A stretch of 64,000 nucleotides of DNA, from NCBI GenBank assembly GCA_016714225.1, contig JADJNS010000048.1:117751-181750 (forward strand). Direction: 5' to 3'. A program made the translations under genes and the position numbers. The notes below the pieces were generated by a model that was not told the origin of the DNA, ran no database searches, and worked only from the letters and a program-made list of their open reading frames with translations. Positions within the stretch are counted from its first letter, which is position 1. Each line of letters starts with the position of its first letter. Of the stretch, positions 8,600-17,951 are shown piece after piece. This stretch comes from Archangiaceae bacterium (GTDB lineage: Bacteria > Myxococcota > Myxococcia > Myxococcales > Myxococcaceae).

Positions 8600-9805
8600 G
8601 TGCTGCTGTGTCTGATCATCGCCGCGGCCCCAACCGCCAGCGTCGACCTCGTCTTCACCGGCGACGTGATTCCGCACACCAGCGTGAAGCAGACCGCGGC
8701 CCGCCACGCCCGGGTGGGGCCCGACGGCAAGAGCCTCAACCACGACGGGTGGGACCACGTGTTCGGCCCGCTCAGCGACGCGTTTCGCCGCGCCGACGTG
8801 GCGGTGGTGAACCTCGAGACGCCCATCACCTCGGGGCGCGAGCCGGCCACCGGCGAGCTGGTGTTCAACGCCCGCCCCTCGCTCGCGCGCGCGCTCGCCG
8901 CAGTCGGCGTCACCATCGCCACCTTCGCCAACAACCACGCCCGCGACCAGGACCTCGACGGCATCGTGCAGACCCGCAAGCACCTGCGCGCCGCGGGCCT
9001 CAAGGCCGTGGGCGCCGCGCCCACCGAGCGCGAGGCCTGGCAGCCGCTCTGCTTCGAGCAGCACGGGCTGAAGCTGTGCTTCATCGCCTTCACCCGCTTC
9101 ATGAACGGCCTGCACAACGAAGCCGACGAAGCCGCGCCGTTCGTGCCCATCGTCGACTACGCGGCCGACCGCTCGACCGGTGGCATCAGCGAGGGCCAGC
9201 TCTTGCGCAAGGTGCGCGAGACCGCCGCGAGGTGCGACGCGGTGTTCGTCACGCCGCACTGGGGTGAAGAGTACTTCTTGGAGCCGCTGCAGGCCGACCG
9301 CCGCCTCGCTGCCGCGCTCGTCGACGCCGGCGCGGTGGCGGTCATCGGAAACCACCCCCACGTGCTGCAGGCGGTCGAGACGGTCACCCGCGCCGACGGC
9401 CGCGAGGCGCTGGTGGCCTACTCGCTCGGCAACCTGGTCTCGTCGCAGGGCGCCGACGACATGGACACCCGCCGCGACGGGCTGATGCTGTCGCTCACGG
9501 TCACCGCGGGCCCCGACGGCGTGAGCGTGACGAAGGTGAAGCCGGTGCCGGTGTGGACGGACAATCGCGGAGACCAGGGCATTCAGCCGGTGCTGGCCGA
9601 CGAAGAGATTTCGGCGATGAGCGAGCGCCGCCGCCTGCTCGAGGCGCGCGCCGACGTCGCCAGCCTGAAAGAGTACCGCGCGCTGGGCCGCCGGCTGAGC
9701 AAGGCCACCCAGCGGCGCGAGCGCATTCTGAAGGTGCTGCCCGCCGCGCTGCTGCGCGACGAGGGTGGCGCCGAGCTCTCGCTGCGCGAAGGCCGACGCC
9801 CCTAG
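8600..9805 (+). CDS. CapA-family metallophosphatase-fold protein
   Basis: 401 residues starting at GTG 8600 with a short hydrophobic N-terminus (MLLCLIIAAAPTASV). Motifs of the CapA/PgsA fold are present: VFTGDVIPH near the start, VVNLETPI, TFANNHARDQ, TPHWGEEY, IGNHPHVLQ and YSLGNLV. The family is related to calcineurin-like metallophosphoesterases and is known from poly-gamma-glutamate capsule synthesis and polysaccharide handling, but most members outside Bacillus lack a tested role. No capB or capC neighbour is present, so a capsule function is not implied. Its stop overlaps that of the convergent histidine kinase gene. Confidence 0.85.
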   Translation: MLLCLIIAAAPTASVDLVFTGDVIPHTSVKQTAARHARVGPDGKSLNHDGWDHVFGPLSDAFRRADVAVVNLETPITSGREPATGELVFNARPSLARALAAVGVTIATFANNHARDQDLDGIVQTRKHLRAAGLKAVGAAPTEREAWQPLCFEQHGLKLCFIAFTRFMNGLHNEADEAAPFVPIVDYAADRSTGGISEGQLLRKVRETAARCDAVFVTPHWGEEYFLEPLQADRRLAAALVDAGAVAVIGNHPHVLQAVETVTRADGREALVAYSLGNLVSSQGADDMDTRRDGLMLSLTVTAGPDGVSVTKVKPVPVWTDNRGDQGIQPVLADEEISAMSERRRLLEARADVASLKEYRALGRRLSKATQRRERILKVLPAALLRDEGGAELSLREGRRP

Positions 9806-10941
9806 CCCTTCCTCGCCGGCAGCCACACCTCGAGGCGGGCGCCCGGGCGCAGCCGCGCGATGTTGAGCCGCCCGCCCTGCCCTTCGAGCAGCAGCCGCGC
9901 GGTGGTGAGCCCCAGCCCCAGACCGAGCGGCTTGGTCGAGATGAGCGGCTCGAACAGGCGCGACTCGATTTCCCTGGCGAAGCCGGGCCCCTGGTCTTCG
10001 AGCGCCAGCACGCCCCAGGGGCCCTCTTCGCGCCCCTCGATGCGCACCGTGCCGCCGGTGCTCATCGCCTCGTACGCGTTGCGCACCAGGCTGCCCAGCG
10101 CGTTCAGCGTCTGCGCCTCGTCGACCCACACGTGGGCCGGCCCCACCGTGCGCACGACCTTCACCGGGTGGGGCGGTGGGTTCGCCGCCAGTGCCGCGTC
10201 GACCAGCGCGCTCAACCCAATCTCCACCGGCTCGCTCTGCCGCACGCGCGAGAAGTCGACCACGTCGGAGATGATGCGATTGGCCGCCCACGCCTCTTCT
10301 TCGACAATCTTCAGCGCCTCGGCCATCACCGGCTCGGCCCCGGCGCCCAGCCGGCGCTTGAGCAGCACCGCCGCGTTGAGCACCGCCGCCAGCGGGTTGC
10401 GAATCTGGTGCGCCAGCCCGCCCGCCAGCCGCCCCAGCACCGCGATGCGCTCCTTGCGCAACAGCTCGTCGCGCGCCGCCTCGAGCGCGGCCGTGCCCTG
10501 CGCCGCCTGCTGCGCGACGTGGCGATTGCCGATCTCCATCGCCTCTTGCGCGAGCTTGAGCCAGGTGACGTCGGTGATGAGCAGCAGCACGTGGCTCACG
10601 CTGCCGTCGCTCCCCGCCAGCGGCACCCGGCGCGTCGCCAGCACCCGCTTCGCGCCGCGCGCGTCGGTCAGCACCTCTTCGGCCAGCTGCAGCGGCTGCC
10701 GGGTGGCGATGACCTGCTCGTCGGCGGCACGAAACGCCTGCGCCTGGTTCATGGGAAAGAAGTCGAAGTCGCTCTTGCCCAGCATCGCCTCGCGCGGCTG
10801 CCCCACCAGCTGCCCCATGGCGTGGTTCACCACCACGAAGCGCAGCGTGCGGTCTTTCACCACCACCGGGTGCGGCAGCTGGTCGAGCACCTCGAGCGCC
10901 AGCCCCTCGGGAAGTGCAGCCTGAATCCACTCGGCGCTCAC
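9802..10941 (-). CDS. PAS-domain sensor histidine kinase
   Basis: About 379 residues from GTG 10941. An ATG at 11022 is also in frame, but the intervening codons (GTT, GTA, AGA, TCA, CAA) are unlike the rest of the genome, so the GTG is preferred. An N-terminal PAS domain (LDQLPHPVVVKDRTLRFVVV to about residue 120) leads to a short coiled linker. The dimerisation box contains the phospho-accepting His in AGGLAHQIRNPLAAV. The ATP-binding domain has the N box LVRNAYEAM, G1 DQGPGF, F box LFEPLISTKP and G2 GLGLGL. It has no membrane segment, so it should be a cytosolic sensor. No response regulator is nearby (orphan kinase), and it is divergent from a Ser/Thr kinase gene. Confidence 0.87.
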   Translation of the reverse strand: MSAEWIQAALPEGLALEVLDQLPHPVVVKDRTLRFVVVNHAMGQLVGQPREAMLGKSDFDFFPMNQAQAFRAADEQVIATRQPLQLAEEVLTDARGAKRVLATRRVPLAGSDGSVSHVLLLITDVTWLKLAQEAMEIGNRHVAQQAAQGTAALEAARDELLRKERIAVLGRLAGGLAHQIRNPLAAVLNAAVLLKRRLGAGAEPVMAEALKIVEEEAWAANRIISDVVDFSRVRQSEPVEIGLSALVDAALAANPPPHPVKVVRTVGPAHVWVDEAQTLNALGSLVRNAYEAMSTGGTVRIEGREEGPWGVLALEDQGPGFAREIESRLFEPLISTKPLGLGLGLTTARLLLEGQGGRLNIARLRPGARLEVWLPARKG

Positions 10942-11042
10942 GCTTGAGGCGCTCAGTCTTACCGATTGTGACGCCGGGGCGCTCCTCCACCCTGCACCCT
11001 GCTGGCAAACGGCGAGCCCCATTGGTTATACGCAGTGCGTCA

Positions 11043-12816
11043 ATGGGCCCAGATACGCTCGTCCTGGGAGGGCGCTTCAAGGTCCTTCGTCACATCGGCG
11101 GCGGCGGTATGAGCGAGGTGTACCTCGCGGTGCAGCTGTCGCTGGGCCGGCAGGTGGCGCTCAAGGTGCTCAAGCGCGACCTGGGCAAGCGCCCCGACAT
11201 GGCCGAGCGCTTTCGGCGCGAGGCGCTGCTGCTCTCGACGGTCGACCACCCCGCGGTGGTGCGGGTCATCGACTTCGAGCCCACCCCCGAAGCCACCGTG
11301 CTGGTGCTCGAGCTCGCCGAGGGCGACACCCTCGAGTCGGTGCTGCGCAGCGCGCCGATGGCGCCGGCGCGGGCGATACCGATTCTCACGCAGCTCGCCG
11401 AGGGCCTGGGCGCGATTCACGAGCGCGGCATCATTCACCGCGACATGAAGCCGCAGAACGTCGTCATCGGCCCCGGCCTTCGTGGCGAGCAGGCGCGACT
11501 GCTCGACTTCGGCATCGCGCGGCTCATGGAGATGGGCGAGTTCGACCTGTCTCAAGCGGCCGGCCTCGCTGCCAGCCCGGTCATCAGCCACCCCGGGCAG
11601 GTGGTCGGCACTCCGGCGTTCTGCGCGCCCGAGCAGGTGACCGGCAAGGCGCTCGACGTACGCACCGACGTCTACGCCTTCGGGGTGCTCGCCTTTCGCC
11701 TGCTCACCGGTCAGTTCCCCTTCCCCGGGCCGGGCTCGAACGACTTCTTGAAGCAGCACATTCACATGCCGCCCAAGCGCCTCGACGAGGCGGCGCCCGC
11801 GCTGGTGAACGAGCCGAAGCTGGTGGCGCTGGTGATGCAGTGCCTCGAGAAGAACCCCGACCTGCGCCCCGCGAACGCCCAGGTGCTGTACCAGCGCCTG
11901 CTCGAGCTGTGGCCGCAAGAGCCGCACGAGTCGTCGGTGAGCACGCCGGCGCGGCGGGTGCTGGCGCCCTCGGTGGCGACCCCGGTGCCGGCGGCGGGCG
12001 GCTCGCTCGGTGAAGACTCGAGCGCGCGGTGGAAGGCAGCGCAGGCCAAGGCCGCAGCGGCGACCCAGGCCTGGGTGGCGGTGGCGGGCAAGGGCGTGAA
12101 GGCCGCGCAAGACATACCCTCGGAGTGGAAGCGCAGCGTGCTGGTGGCGGCGGCGCTGCTGCTGGTGGTGCCGGCGGGCTGGGCGATGATTCCCCCCACC
12201 GCCTCCGAGCGCGCCGCGAAGCTGCTCGACCAGGGCCGCGCCGAAGGAGCCCTGTCGCTCATCGAGAAGACGCTGCCCGACGCGACGTGGGAGGCGCCCG
12301 AGCTCTACTCGCTCAAGGCCGCCGCGCTGCACCAGGTGCACCGCGAGTCGGAAGAAGCGCGAGACCCTGCGGCTCAACCCGTACCAGTCGCTGCAGTCGG
12401 CGCACCCCGCGCTGCTCGACGCGCTGGCCGAGGACTACGGCAAGGCCGAAGACGACGTCGAGCTGCGCGCGCTCATCAAGGTGGTGCCCGAGGGGCTGCT
12501 CGAGGCGCACTTCGACCGGCTCTCGCTGCAGGCGGGCAGCGAGCGGCAGTGGGGCGCGCTGCGCTGGCTCGACTCGCTGCGCAAAAAAGACCAGAGCGAG
12601 GCGCTGGGCCCGCGCTACGTCACGTCGCTGAGCGCCGCCGACTGCCGCATTCGCGGCGCCGCCGCGCGCCGGCTCGCCGAGCTGCAGGTGAAGGGGGCCA
12701 TCGACGCGCTGCGCCTGCTCTCCGAGACGCCCAAAGAGAAGACGGCCGACGGCCTGAGCAACTGCGGGCAAGACGAGGCGGCCGAGTCGATTCGCGAGCT
12801 GAAGCGGGAGAACTGA
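11043..12816 (+). pseudogene. Ser/Thr protein kinase with frameshift in the C-terminal region
   Basis: ATG 11043 opens a Hanks kinase: GGGGMSEVY loop, VALKVLKRD lysine, HRDMKPQN catalytic loop, LLDFGIAR, and APEQ after the activation segment. A membrane segment follows near residues 360-380 (VLVAAALLLVVPAGWAMI). The frame holds to about 12360 (LHQVHRESEEAR) and then turns into Arg/Ala-rich nonsense. The homologous continuation (LNPYQSLQSAHPALLDALAE) resumes one base later and runs to a TGA at 12814-12816. The relative at 19422-21191 shows both halves in one frame. One surplus base, or two missing ones, explains the break. The kinase domain is intact, so a truncated active enzyme is possible; a consensus error is equally possible. 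TGATG overlap with the next gene. Confidence 0.85.
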
Positions 12817-13340
12817 TGCCGGTGAAGCTGCAGCTCGGGGTGGTGGCGCTGGGCGTGTCGATGCTCGCGTGCAAGCCGCCGGCGATGGGCGAAGAGACAG
12901 ACGACGGCGGCCTCACGCACCGCACCGGCCTGGCCAACAACCACGTGCCCAGCTGCTCCGACGCGACGACGTGCGGCAGCGGTGACGAGCCGCCCTCGGG
13001 CGGGCCGCACTGCCCCAGCTGGCTGTCGTGCCGGGTGTGGAGCGACGCGCAGAACCGCTGCGAGTACATTCACAACCTGGAGCACGGCCACATGGTGCTG
13101 GCCTACAACTGCCCCACCGGCTGCAGCGACGTGGTGGCCGCGCTCACCCAGTACTGGAGCAACCTGCCCACCCCGCGGCGCGCGCTGGTGACGCCCGACC
13201 CCAAGCTCACCCGCCAGGTGGCGGCGATGGTGTGGGGCTGGTCGTGGGAAGGCGACTCGGTCGACGTGGCGGCGCTCGACGCGGTGCGCGCGAAGCAAGA
13301 CGTCGACGCGCCCGAAGCCGGCCTGGGGTGCAACCCGTGA
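12816..13340 (+). CDS. DUF3105-like lipoprotein
   Basis: 174 residues. ATG 12816 overlaps the kinase stop and has GGGAG 6-10 bp upstream; the signal peptide is MPVKLQLGVVALGVSMLAC. The mature part contains NNHVPSCSDA, CEYIHNLEHGHMVLAYNCP and a Trp-rich C-terminus. The IHNLEHG-V pattern is the hallmark of DUF3105-type proteins, usually small exported proteins of unknown function. Six Cys residues suggest disulfides or metal binding. The frame of this gene is continuous with the first half of the frameshifted kinase, but its own start and signal peptide show that it is a separate gene. Coupled to the phosphoesterase gene by a GTGA overlap. Confidence 0.8.
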   Translation: MPVKLQLGVVALGVSMLACKPPAMGEETDDGGLTHRTGLANNHVPSCSDATTCGSGDEPPSGGPHCPSWLSCRVWSDAQNRCEYIHNLEHGHMVLAYNCPTGCSDVVAALTQYWSNLPTPRRALVTPDPKLTRQVAAMVWGWSWEGDSVDVAALDAVRAKQDVDAPEAGLGCNP

Positions 13341-14059
13341 AGCTCTTCGCCATCGGCGACACCCACCTGCCCTCGACCCGCGGCAAAGACATGGACCGCT
13401 TCGGCTGGACGGGGCACCCCGGCCCGCTGCAGAAGGCGTGGGACGAGAAGGTCGGCGCCGACGACGCCATCATCGTCGCCGGAGACATCTCGTGGGCCAC
13501 CCGCCCCACCGAGGTCGAGGGCGACCTGAAGTGGCTCGACGCGCGGCCCGGCAAGAAGGTGCTGCTCAAGGGCAACCACGACTACTGGTGGGGCGACTCG
13601 CGCTCGAAGCTCGAGCGCACGCTGGCGCCTTTCCGGTCGTTCGTCGGCTTTCTGCACAACAGCGCGGTCGAGCTGGGGCCGTGGGTCATCGCCGGCACCC
13701 GCTTGTGGACCTCGCCCGAGGCGCCGTCGATGCCGGGCGGAGAAATGGGCGACGAGGGCGTCGACCTCACCTACATCGAGCGCGAGTCGCGGCGGCTTTC
13801 AGCCAGCATCGACGACGCGAAGAAGAAGCAGGGCGTGCCGGTGTGCGCGGTGCACTTTCCCCCGCGGTACAGCAACGGGGCCGACACCGCGTTCTCGAGA
13901 ATCATCGAGGCGTGGAAGCCGGGCATCTGCGTCTACGGCCACCTGCACGGTGAAGCCGGCTTCGCCGCAGGCTTTCAGGGCGAGAAGAACGGCGTGCGCT
14001 ACGTGCTGGCGTCGTGCGATGCGGCCGGGTTCTCTCCGGTGCTGCTCGACGAGCGGTGA
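13337..14059 (+). CDS. Calcineurin-like metallophosphoesterase
   Basis: 240 residues from GTG 13337, which overlaps the previous stop (GTGA). The metal-binding motifs of the calcineurin-like superfamily are in order: FAIGDTHL, IIVAGDISWA, LLKGNHDYWW, VHFPPRY and YGHLHGE. The WATRP and NHDYWW context matches the YfcE/Rv0805-unlike group of small cytosolic phosphoesterases often annotated only as metallophosphoesterase. No signal peptide, so probably cytosolic. The substrate cannot be read from the sequence. The operon continues into the alpha/beta hydrolase gene 6 bp downstream. Confidence 0.87.
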   Translation: MKLFAIGDTHLPSTRGKDMDRFGWTGHPGPLQKAWDEKVGADDAIIVAGDISWATRPTEVEGDLKWLDARPGKKVLLKGNHDYWWGDSRSKLERTLAPFRSFVGFLHNSAVELGPWVIAGTRLWTSPEAPSMPGGEMGDEGVDLTYIERESRRLSASIDDAKKKQGVPVCAVHFPPRYSNGADTAFSRIIEAWKPGICVYGHLHGEAGFAAGFQGEKNGVRYVLASCDAAGFSPVLLDER

Positions 14060-14065
14060 GGGTCG

Positions 14066-15019
14066 ATGCGCACCCTGACGTGGAGCCCCGACCAGCTGTA
14101 TCGGCCGCTGACCGCCGACGGCGCGCACATCGGCCTGGGGCGCTACCTGCCGCGGGGTGAGCGGCGCTTCGTCGAGCCGGTGGTGCTGGCGCACGGCATG
14201 GGCGCGAACCGGTTCGACCTCGACTTCGACGAGACGTACTCGCTGGCGCGGTACCTGGCGCGGCGTGGCTTCGAGAGCTGGGTGCTCGAGCTGCGCGGGC
14301 GCGGGCACGCCGGCTTTCACGGCAGGGACACCAGCTTCGACGACCAGGCCGAGCACGACGTGGCCGCCGCGCTGCGCACCATCGGGCAGCCGGTGCTGTG
14401 GGTGGGGCACAGCAAGGGCGGGCTCATCGCCTACGCGCACCTGGCCCAGAACCTCGAGGCGCCGATACGGGCGCTGGTGACGCTGGGCACGCCGATTCGA
14501 TTCGACCACGACCGCGTGCTGTCGGCGTTTCTCACCCTGGCGCGGCCGCTGTACGCGCTGCCGCTGATGCCGATTCGCGCCGCGGCCGCGGTGGGCGCCA
14601 ACGTCACTGGCCTGCCGCCCGAGCCTTTCGGCAGCTACATGTTGCGCCCCGAGAACATGGACCCCGAGGTGCTCGCGCTCGCGATGCGCCACGTGCCGTC
14701 GGACATCTTCGGCGGCGTGGCGCGGCAGTTCTTCAGGTGGATGCGCACCGGCCGCGTCGACTCGAACCGCGGCTTCGACTACCGCGCGGCGTTCGCCAAC
14801 GTGCGCGCGCCGCTGCTGATGATTGCCGGCACCCACGACAAGCTCGCGCCGCCCGACAACGTCTTCGCCACCCGCCCGGTCTGGGGCGGCCCGGTGCACG
14901 CGCACCTCGCCCAGGGCTTCGGCCACGGCGACCTGACGATTGGGCGCGACGCCCCGAGAGAGATTTTTCCCAAGGTCGCCGAGTTCCTCGAGGCGCACGC
15001 GACGCGCGCCGGCGATTGA
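14066..15019 (+). CDS. Alpha/beta hydrolase
   Basis: 317-residue cytosolic protein. The fold is marked by VVLAHGMGANRFDLDFDE (HG oxyanion motif), the nucleophile elbow VGHSKGG (GxSxG) and a late Asp/His pair in AGTHDKLAPP and GFGHGDL. The arrangement resembles lipase or esterase members that act on bulky esters, with cap residues between about 150 and 230. No signal peptide. Last gene of a likely operon with the phosphoesterase and DUF3105-like genes; the following 112 bp contain only a small GC hairpin before the next gene. Confidence 0.83.
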   Translation: MRTLTWSPDQLYRPLTADGAHIGLGRYLPRGERRFVEPVVLAHGMGANRFDLDFDETYSLARYLARRGFESWVLELRGRGHAGFHGRDTSFDDQAEHDVAAALRTIGQPVLWVGHSKGGLIAYAHLAQNLEAPIRALVTLGTPIRFDHDRVLSAFLTLARPLYALPLMPIRAAAAVGANVTGLPPEPFGSYMLRPENMDPEVLALAMRHVPSDIFGGVARQFFRWMRTGRVDSNRGFDYRAAFANVRAPLLMIAGTHDKLAPPDNVFATRPVWGGPVHAHLAQGFGHGDLTIGRDAPREIFPKVAEFLEAHATRAGD

Positions 15020-15131
15020 GCGCGGCGGGCACCTCGCGCGATGTGCTCCATCGTGCGCCACCTGATGAGCCCCCCGCCGGTGGGGGCCATATCAGCAGGG
15101 TGATGATCTAGACTCGACCCGCTCTCGCGGC

Positions 15132-16823
15132 ATGGCGCTCTTCAAGCTCGGCAAGGGGTACCGGGTAGTGACCACCGAGCAGGGGGCCCGGGTCATCGAC
15201 CCCCAGGGCGAGCAGATTCCGCTCAACCCGCTCGAGGTGCAGATTCTGGCGCGCGCGTCGATCGCCGGGCTGCAGCACGACGCTGCGCGCGTGCCCACGG
15301 TCATTCGGCGGCTGGCGCACCTCGGCGTGCTCGAGCCGGCCGCAGACCAGCAGGCTCACGCTTCGGGCCTCGAGGCCGAGCTCCTCGCCGAGCTCGAGGT
15401 CGACCTGGCCCTGGTGCCGCCGACACCGGTGCGCGAAGCAGCGACGCCGCACGTGGCGGGGGTGGCGAGCGACACCGCGGCCCTCGGCCTCGCCGACGTG
15501 CCTCCGCCGCTCAGGGCCGACCTGCAGATTGCAGCGCCGCAGGGCGGGCTGGTGAACATCACCAACCCCACCACCGGCAAGACGTTCGCGCTCTACGACT
15601 TCGAGGCTTCGCTCGCCCGCATGCTCGACGGGTCTCGCACCATGGCGCAGATTCTCGAAGGCGGCGGTCGCCTGGGCATTCCCGGAGACCTCTCCAGCAT
15701 CAACCAGTTCGTACGGCAGCTCGGCCGCTACGGCTTTCTCGGGCCGCGGCGTCAGCGGGGCGAGCCCGCCTCGGCCGGCTCGGGGCCATGGCCCTCGCGC
15801 CAGCGCTGGGACGAGAGCGTGCGCGCGCTGTACCAGGCCGGCGTGCGGCTGAGCCGCCAGGGCCGCTACGCCGAAGCCGTTCCCTACTTCGAGGCGATGC
15901 TGCAGCAGTCTCCCGAGAACCCCGAGGCCGCCGAGATGCTGGCCGAGGCCCGCATTCGCGCGCTGACCGCGCCGCCCAACCCCATCGCTGAAGCCCAGGC
16001 GGCGGCCGCCCACGCCGTCGCCGCAGCCGAGCCGCTCGGCGTCATCTTGACGGCCGGGCCACCGCCGGCGCGCCAGCCCGTTCGCCCGCAGCTCATCGCG
16101 CTGCTCGGAGTCGCCGGGCTCGCCGCCCTCGCCTACGGCACGGTCAGCCAGCCCAGCCCGGTCGTCGCGCCGCTCCCCACCGTTGCAGCGCCGCCGCCGG
16201 CGCCACGCCCCGACGGTACAGACCGCGATGCAGCCGTGGCCCTCGCCGCGAACGAGGAGGTCGAGGCGCCGACGCCCGATGCCAGCGAGCCCGCACCCGA
16301 CGCGAGCGCGGCCGTGGCGGCCGCGGTAGAGCCCGCCGAGCAAGCGGTCGAAGTCGAAGCGGCTGACGACCCCGCGGTCGTGGCCACCGTCGATCGCCGC
16401 GGGCGGGCGACGATGGGGCAGCTGACCGCCGCGGCTGCCGGAGCCCTGAAGCGCGGCGTCGACGAGGAGCAGCGGGTGAAGCGCGGCCAGCCCATCGGCA
16501 CGCTGAGCGGCAAGGGGCTGGTGGCGCCCATCGCGGGCCTGGTGAGGTGGCAGGCCGCCGAAGGGGCCGAGGTCGCGCCCGACCAGCTGCTGGCGAAGAT
16601 TCTGTACCACGAGGCCTACGTGATGGCGTGGGTGGCACCCGGGGAAAAGCCGCAGAAGTCGTGGCGCTGCGCAGTCGACGTCGCCGCCCAGAAGCTCGAG
16701 GCGCCGTGTCTGATTACCGGCATCGAGAAGCGCGCGCGCGGCTGGTACGTGACCGTGACGGCCGAGCCGACCTGGGTCGAGCGCTCCGAGGGGCTGCGGG
16801 TGCGGCTCACGCCGGCGCCCTGA
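15132..16823 (+). CDS. Membrane protein with two PqqD-like domains, TPR and a barrel-sandwich (biotinyl/HlyD-like) C-terminus
   Basis: 563 residues. Residues 1-70 look like a winged-helix PqqD-like module (GYRVVTTEQGARVIDPQGE, IRRLAHLGVLEP). Residues of about 135-215 form a second one (NITNPTTGKTFALYDFEAS, MLDGSRTMAQILEGG, LGRYGFLGP). This type is common in membrane peptidases and adaptor proteins of peptide export systems. A tetratricopeptide hairpin follows (ALYQAGVRLSRQGRYAEAVP). One membrane segment lies near 315-335, then an Ala/Pro/Asp/Glu-rich stalk. The C-terminal barrel-sandwich hybrid (VKRGQPIGTLSGKGLVAPI, GLVRWQAAEGAEVAPDQLL) resembles HlyD or lipoyl domains. The order suggests a cytosolic sensor linked to a periplasmic domain. 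No precursor peptide or maturase is adjacent; function unknown. Confidence 0.72.
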   Translation: MALFKLGKGYRVVTTEQGARVIDPQGEQIPLNPLEVQILARASIAGLQHDAARVPTVIRRLAHLGVLEPAADQQAHASGLEAELLAELEVDLALVPPTPVREAATPHVAGVASDTAALGLADVPPPLRADLQIAAPQGGLVNITNPTTGKTFALYDFEASLARMLDGSRTMAQILEGGGRLGIPGDLSSINQFVRQLGRYGFLGPRRQRGEPASAGSGPWPSRQRWDESVRALYQAGVRLSRQGRYAEAVPYFEAMLQQSPENPEAAEMLAEARIRALTAPPNPIAEAQAAAAHAVAAAEPLGVILTAGPPPARQPVRPQLIALLGVAGLAALAYGTVSQPSPVVAPLPTVAAPPPAPRPDGTDRDAAVALAANEEVEAPTPDASEPAPDASAAVAAAVEPAEQAVEVEAADDPAVVATVDRRGRATMGQLTAAAAGALKRGVDEEQRVKRGQPIGTLSGKGLVAPIAGLVRWQAAEGAEVAPDQLLAKILYHEAYVMAWVAPGEKPQKSWRCAVDVAAQKLEAPCLITGIEKRARGWYVTVTAEPTWVERSEGLRVRLTPAP

Positions 16824-16832
16824 GCCCGCGCG

Positions 16833-17948
16833 TCAACGTCGCTTCGGGAAGCGCTCGCGCACCCAGTCCATCACCCAGCGGGCGATGGCCCGGGCTCCGG
16901 CCTGCGAGTAGTGCACTCCGTCGTCGAGCCTCAGCCGCACGCGGCGCGCGTCGCCCTGCTTGCCGAAGGTGGCGAAGGCTCCGTCGGGGCCCGAGAGCAG
17001 CATGCCCACCTCGAGGTACTCGACGCGGGGCACCTGGTCGGCGGCCTCGGCGAACACCTTGTTGAGCACCTGGGCGCGGCGCGCGAGGCGCCCGTCGCGC
17101 ATCGGGGGCAGGCCGAGCCACAGCACGCGGGCGCCGTTCGCAGAGAGCGCGCGCATCAGCGCCTCGACGCGCTGGCGGTAGACGCGCCGCCACTCGGGGT
17201 CGCCGAACGCGAGCACGCGGTTCCCCTCTTTGAGGGCCACCCCGTCGTTCGCGCCGAGCGAACAGATGGCGAGCTGCGGGTCTTCGCGGGCGACGAGCGG
17301 TGGAAGCTGCGCGGCCCAGTCGAAGACCTCTGGGTTCGCCAGGCCGGTGCCGATCTGAAACGCGTGCACCACGCGCAGGTCTCCGCGCCGCGCGAGGGTG
17401 CGCGACAGCACGGTCGCCAGCCCTCCGGCGATGAGCGAGTCGCCGGTCAACAGCACCGTGCCGAGCTGCTCGGTGGGCGCCGGCGGCGCGTCGTTCGCTG
17501 CGGGCCCGACGTCTGCTTCGGGCACCGGCACCGGCACCGGCTCGGGCTCGGGCAGGGCGGCCTCGACGGGCTCCCCGAGCTCGGCCGAAAGCGCCGTCAT
17601 GGCCGAGGCCGACTCGACGCGGCCCCACTGCTCTTCGCCGCTCCACTTCAGCCCGGCGGCGAGAGCGCGCTCGGCGCCGAGCAGGGCGCGGCGCGGGCGG
17701 GTGAGCCCCACCCTCTGCGCACCCTCGTCGAGGGTCGCCAACGCGGCGTGAAGGCGTACCTGCAGCCCGTTTGCCTCGAAGCGCTGGCTCCACGCGAGCA
17801 GGGGCTCGCTCTCGAGCAGCAGCGTGCAGCAGGCGAACGTCGCGAGCACGACCGCGACCTCACGCGGACGGTAGCGCCGCTCGGGGGGCGGCGGGTCTTC
17901 GGTCAGCTGCTGGAGCGCCGAGGCGAGGTCTGGCGAGGGCGCGGTCAT
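16833..17948 (-). CDS. Membrane-anchored SGNH hydrolase-type protein (probable O-acetyltransferase partner)
   Basis: 371 residues with an N-terminal membrane segment (VAVVLATFACCTLLL) and a long Pro/Glu linker, then an SGNH/DUF459-like domain from about residue 165. Blocks seen: VLLTGDSLIAGG (catalytic Ser), GANDG (Asn) and LDDGVHYSQAG (Asp and His). It starts 3 bp after the stop of the MBOAT gene. In alginate, cellulose and peptidoglycan O-acetylation systems an MBOAT channel is paired with an SGNH-like transferase or esterase, and the same division of labour is inferred here. The acceptor polymer is not identifiable; no polysaccharide synthase is nearby. Confidence 0.8.
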   Translation of the reverse strand: MTAPSPDLASALQQLTEDPPPPERRYRPREVAVVLATFACCTLLLESEPLLAWSQRFEANGLQVRLHAALATLDEGAQRVGLTRPRRALLGAERALAAGLKWSGEEQWGRVESASAMTALSAELGEPVEAALPEPEPVPVPVPEADVGPAANDAPPAPTEQLGTVLLTGDSLIAGGLATVLSRTLARRGDLRVVHAFQIGTGLANPEVFDWAAQLPPLVAREDPQLAICSLGANDGVALKEGNRVLAFGDPEWRRVYRQRVEALMRALSANGARVLWLGLPPMRDGRLARRAQVLNKVFAEAADQVPRVEYLEVGMLLSGPDGAFATFGKQGDARRVRLRLDDGVHYSQAGARAIARWVMDWVRERFPKRR

Positions 17949-17951
17949 CGT

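Noticed and set aside
8459..11080. 873-residue open frame on the minus strand
   Set aside because: It is a shadow of the CapA and histidine kinase genes without recognisable motifs.
12340..12380. Programmed frameshifting in the kinase gene
   Set aside because: No slippery heptamer, stop codon at the shift site or following pseudoknot is apparent; a simple indel is the simpler explanation.
15040..15100. GC hairpin GCCCCCCGCCGGTGGGGGCC as a terminator
   Set aside because: No T-run follows, and similar short GC hairpins are common in DNA of this composition.
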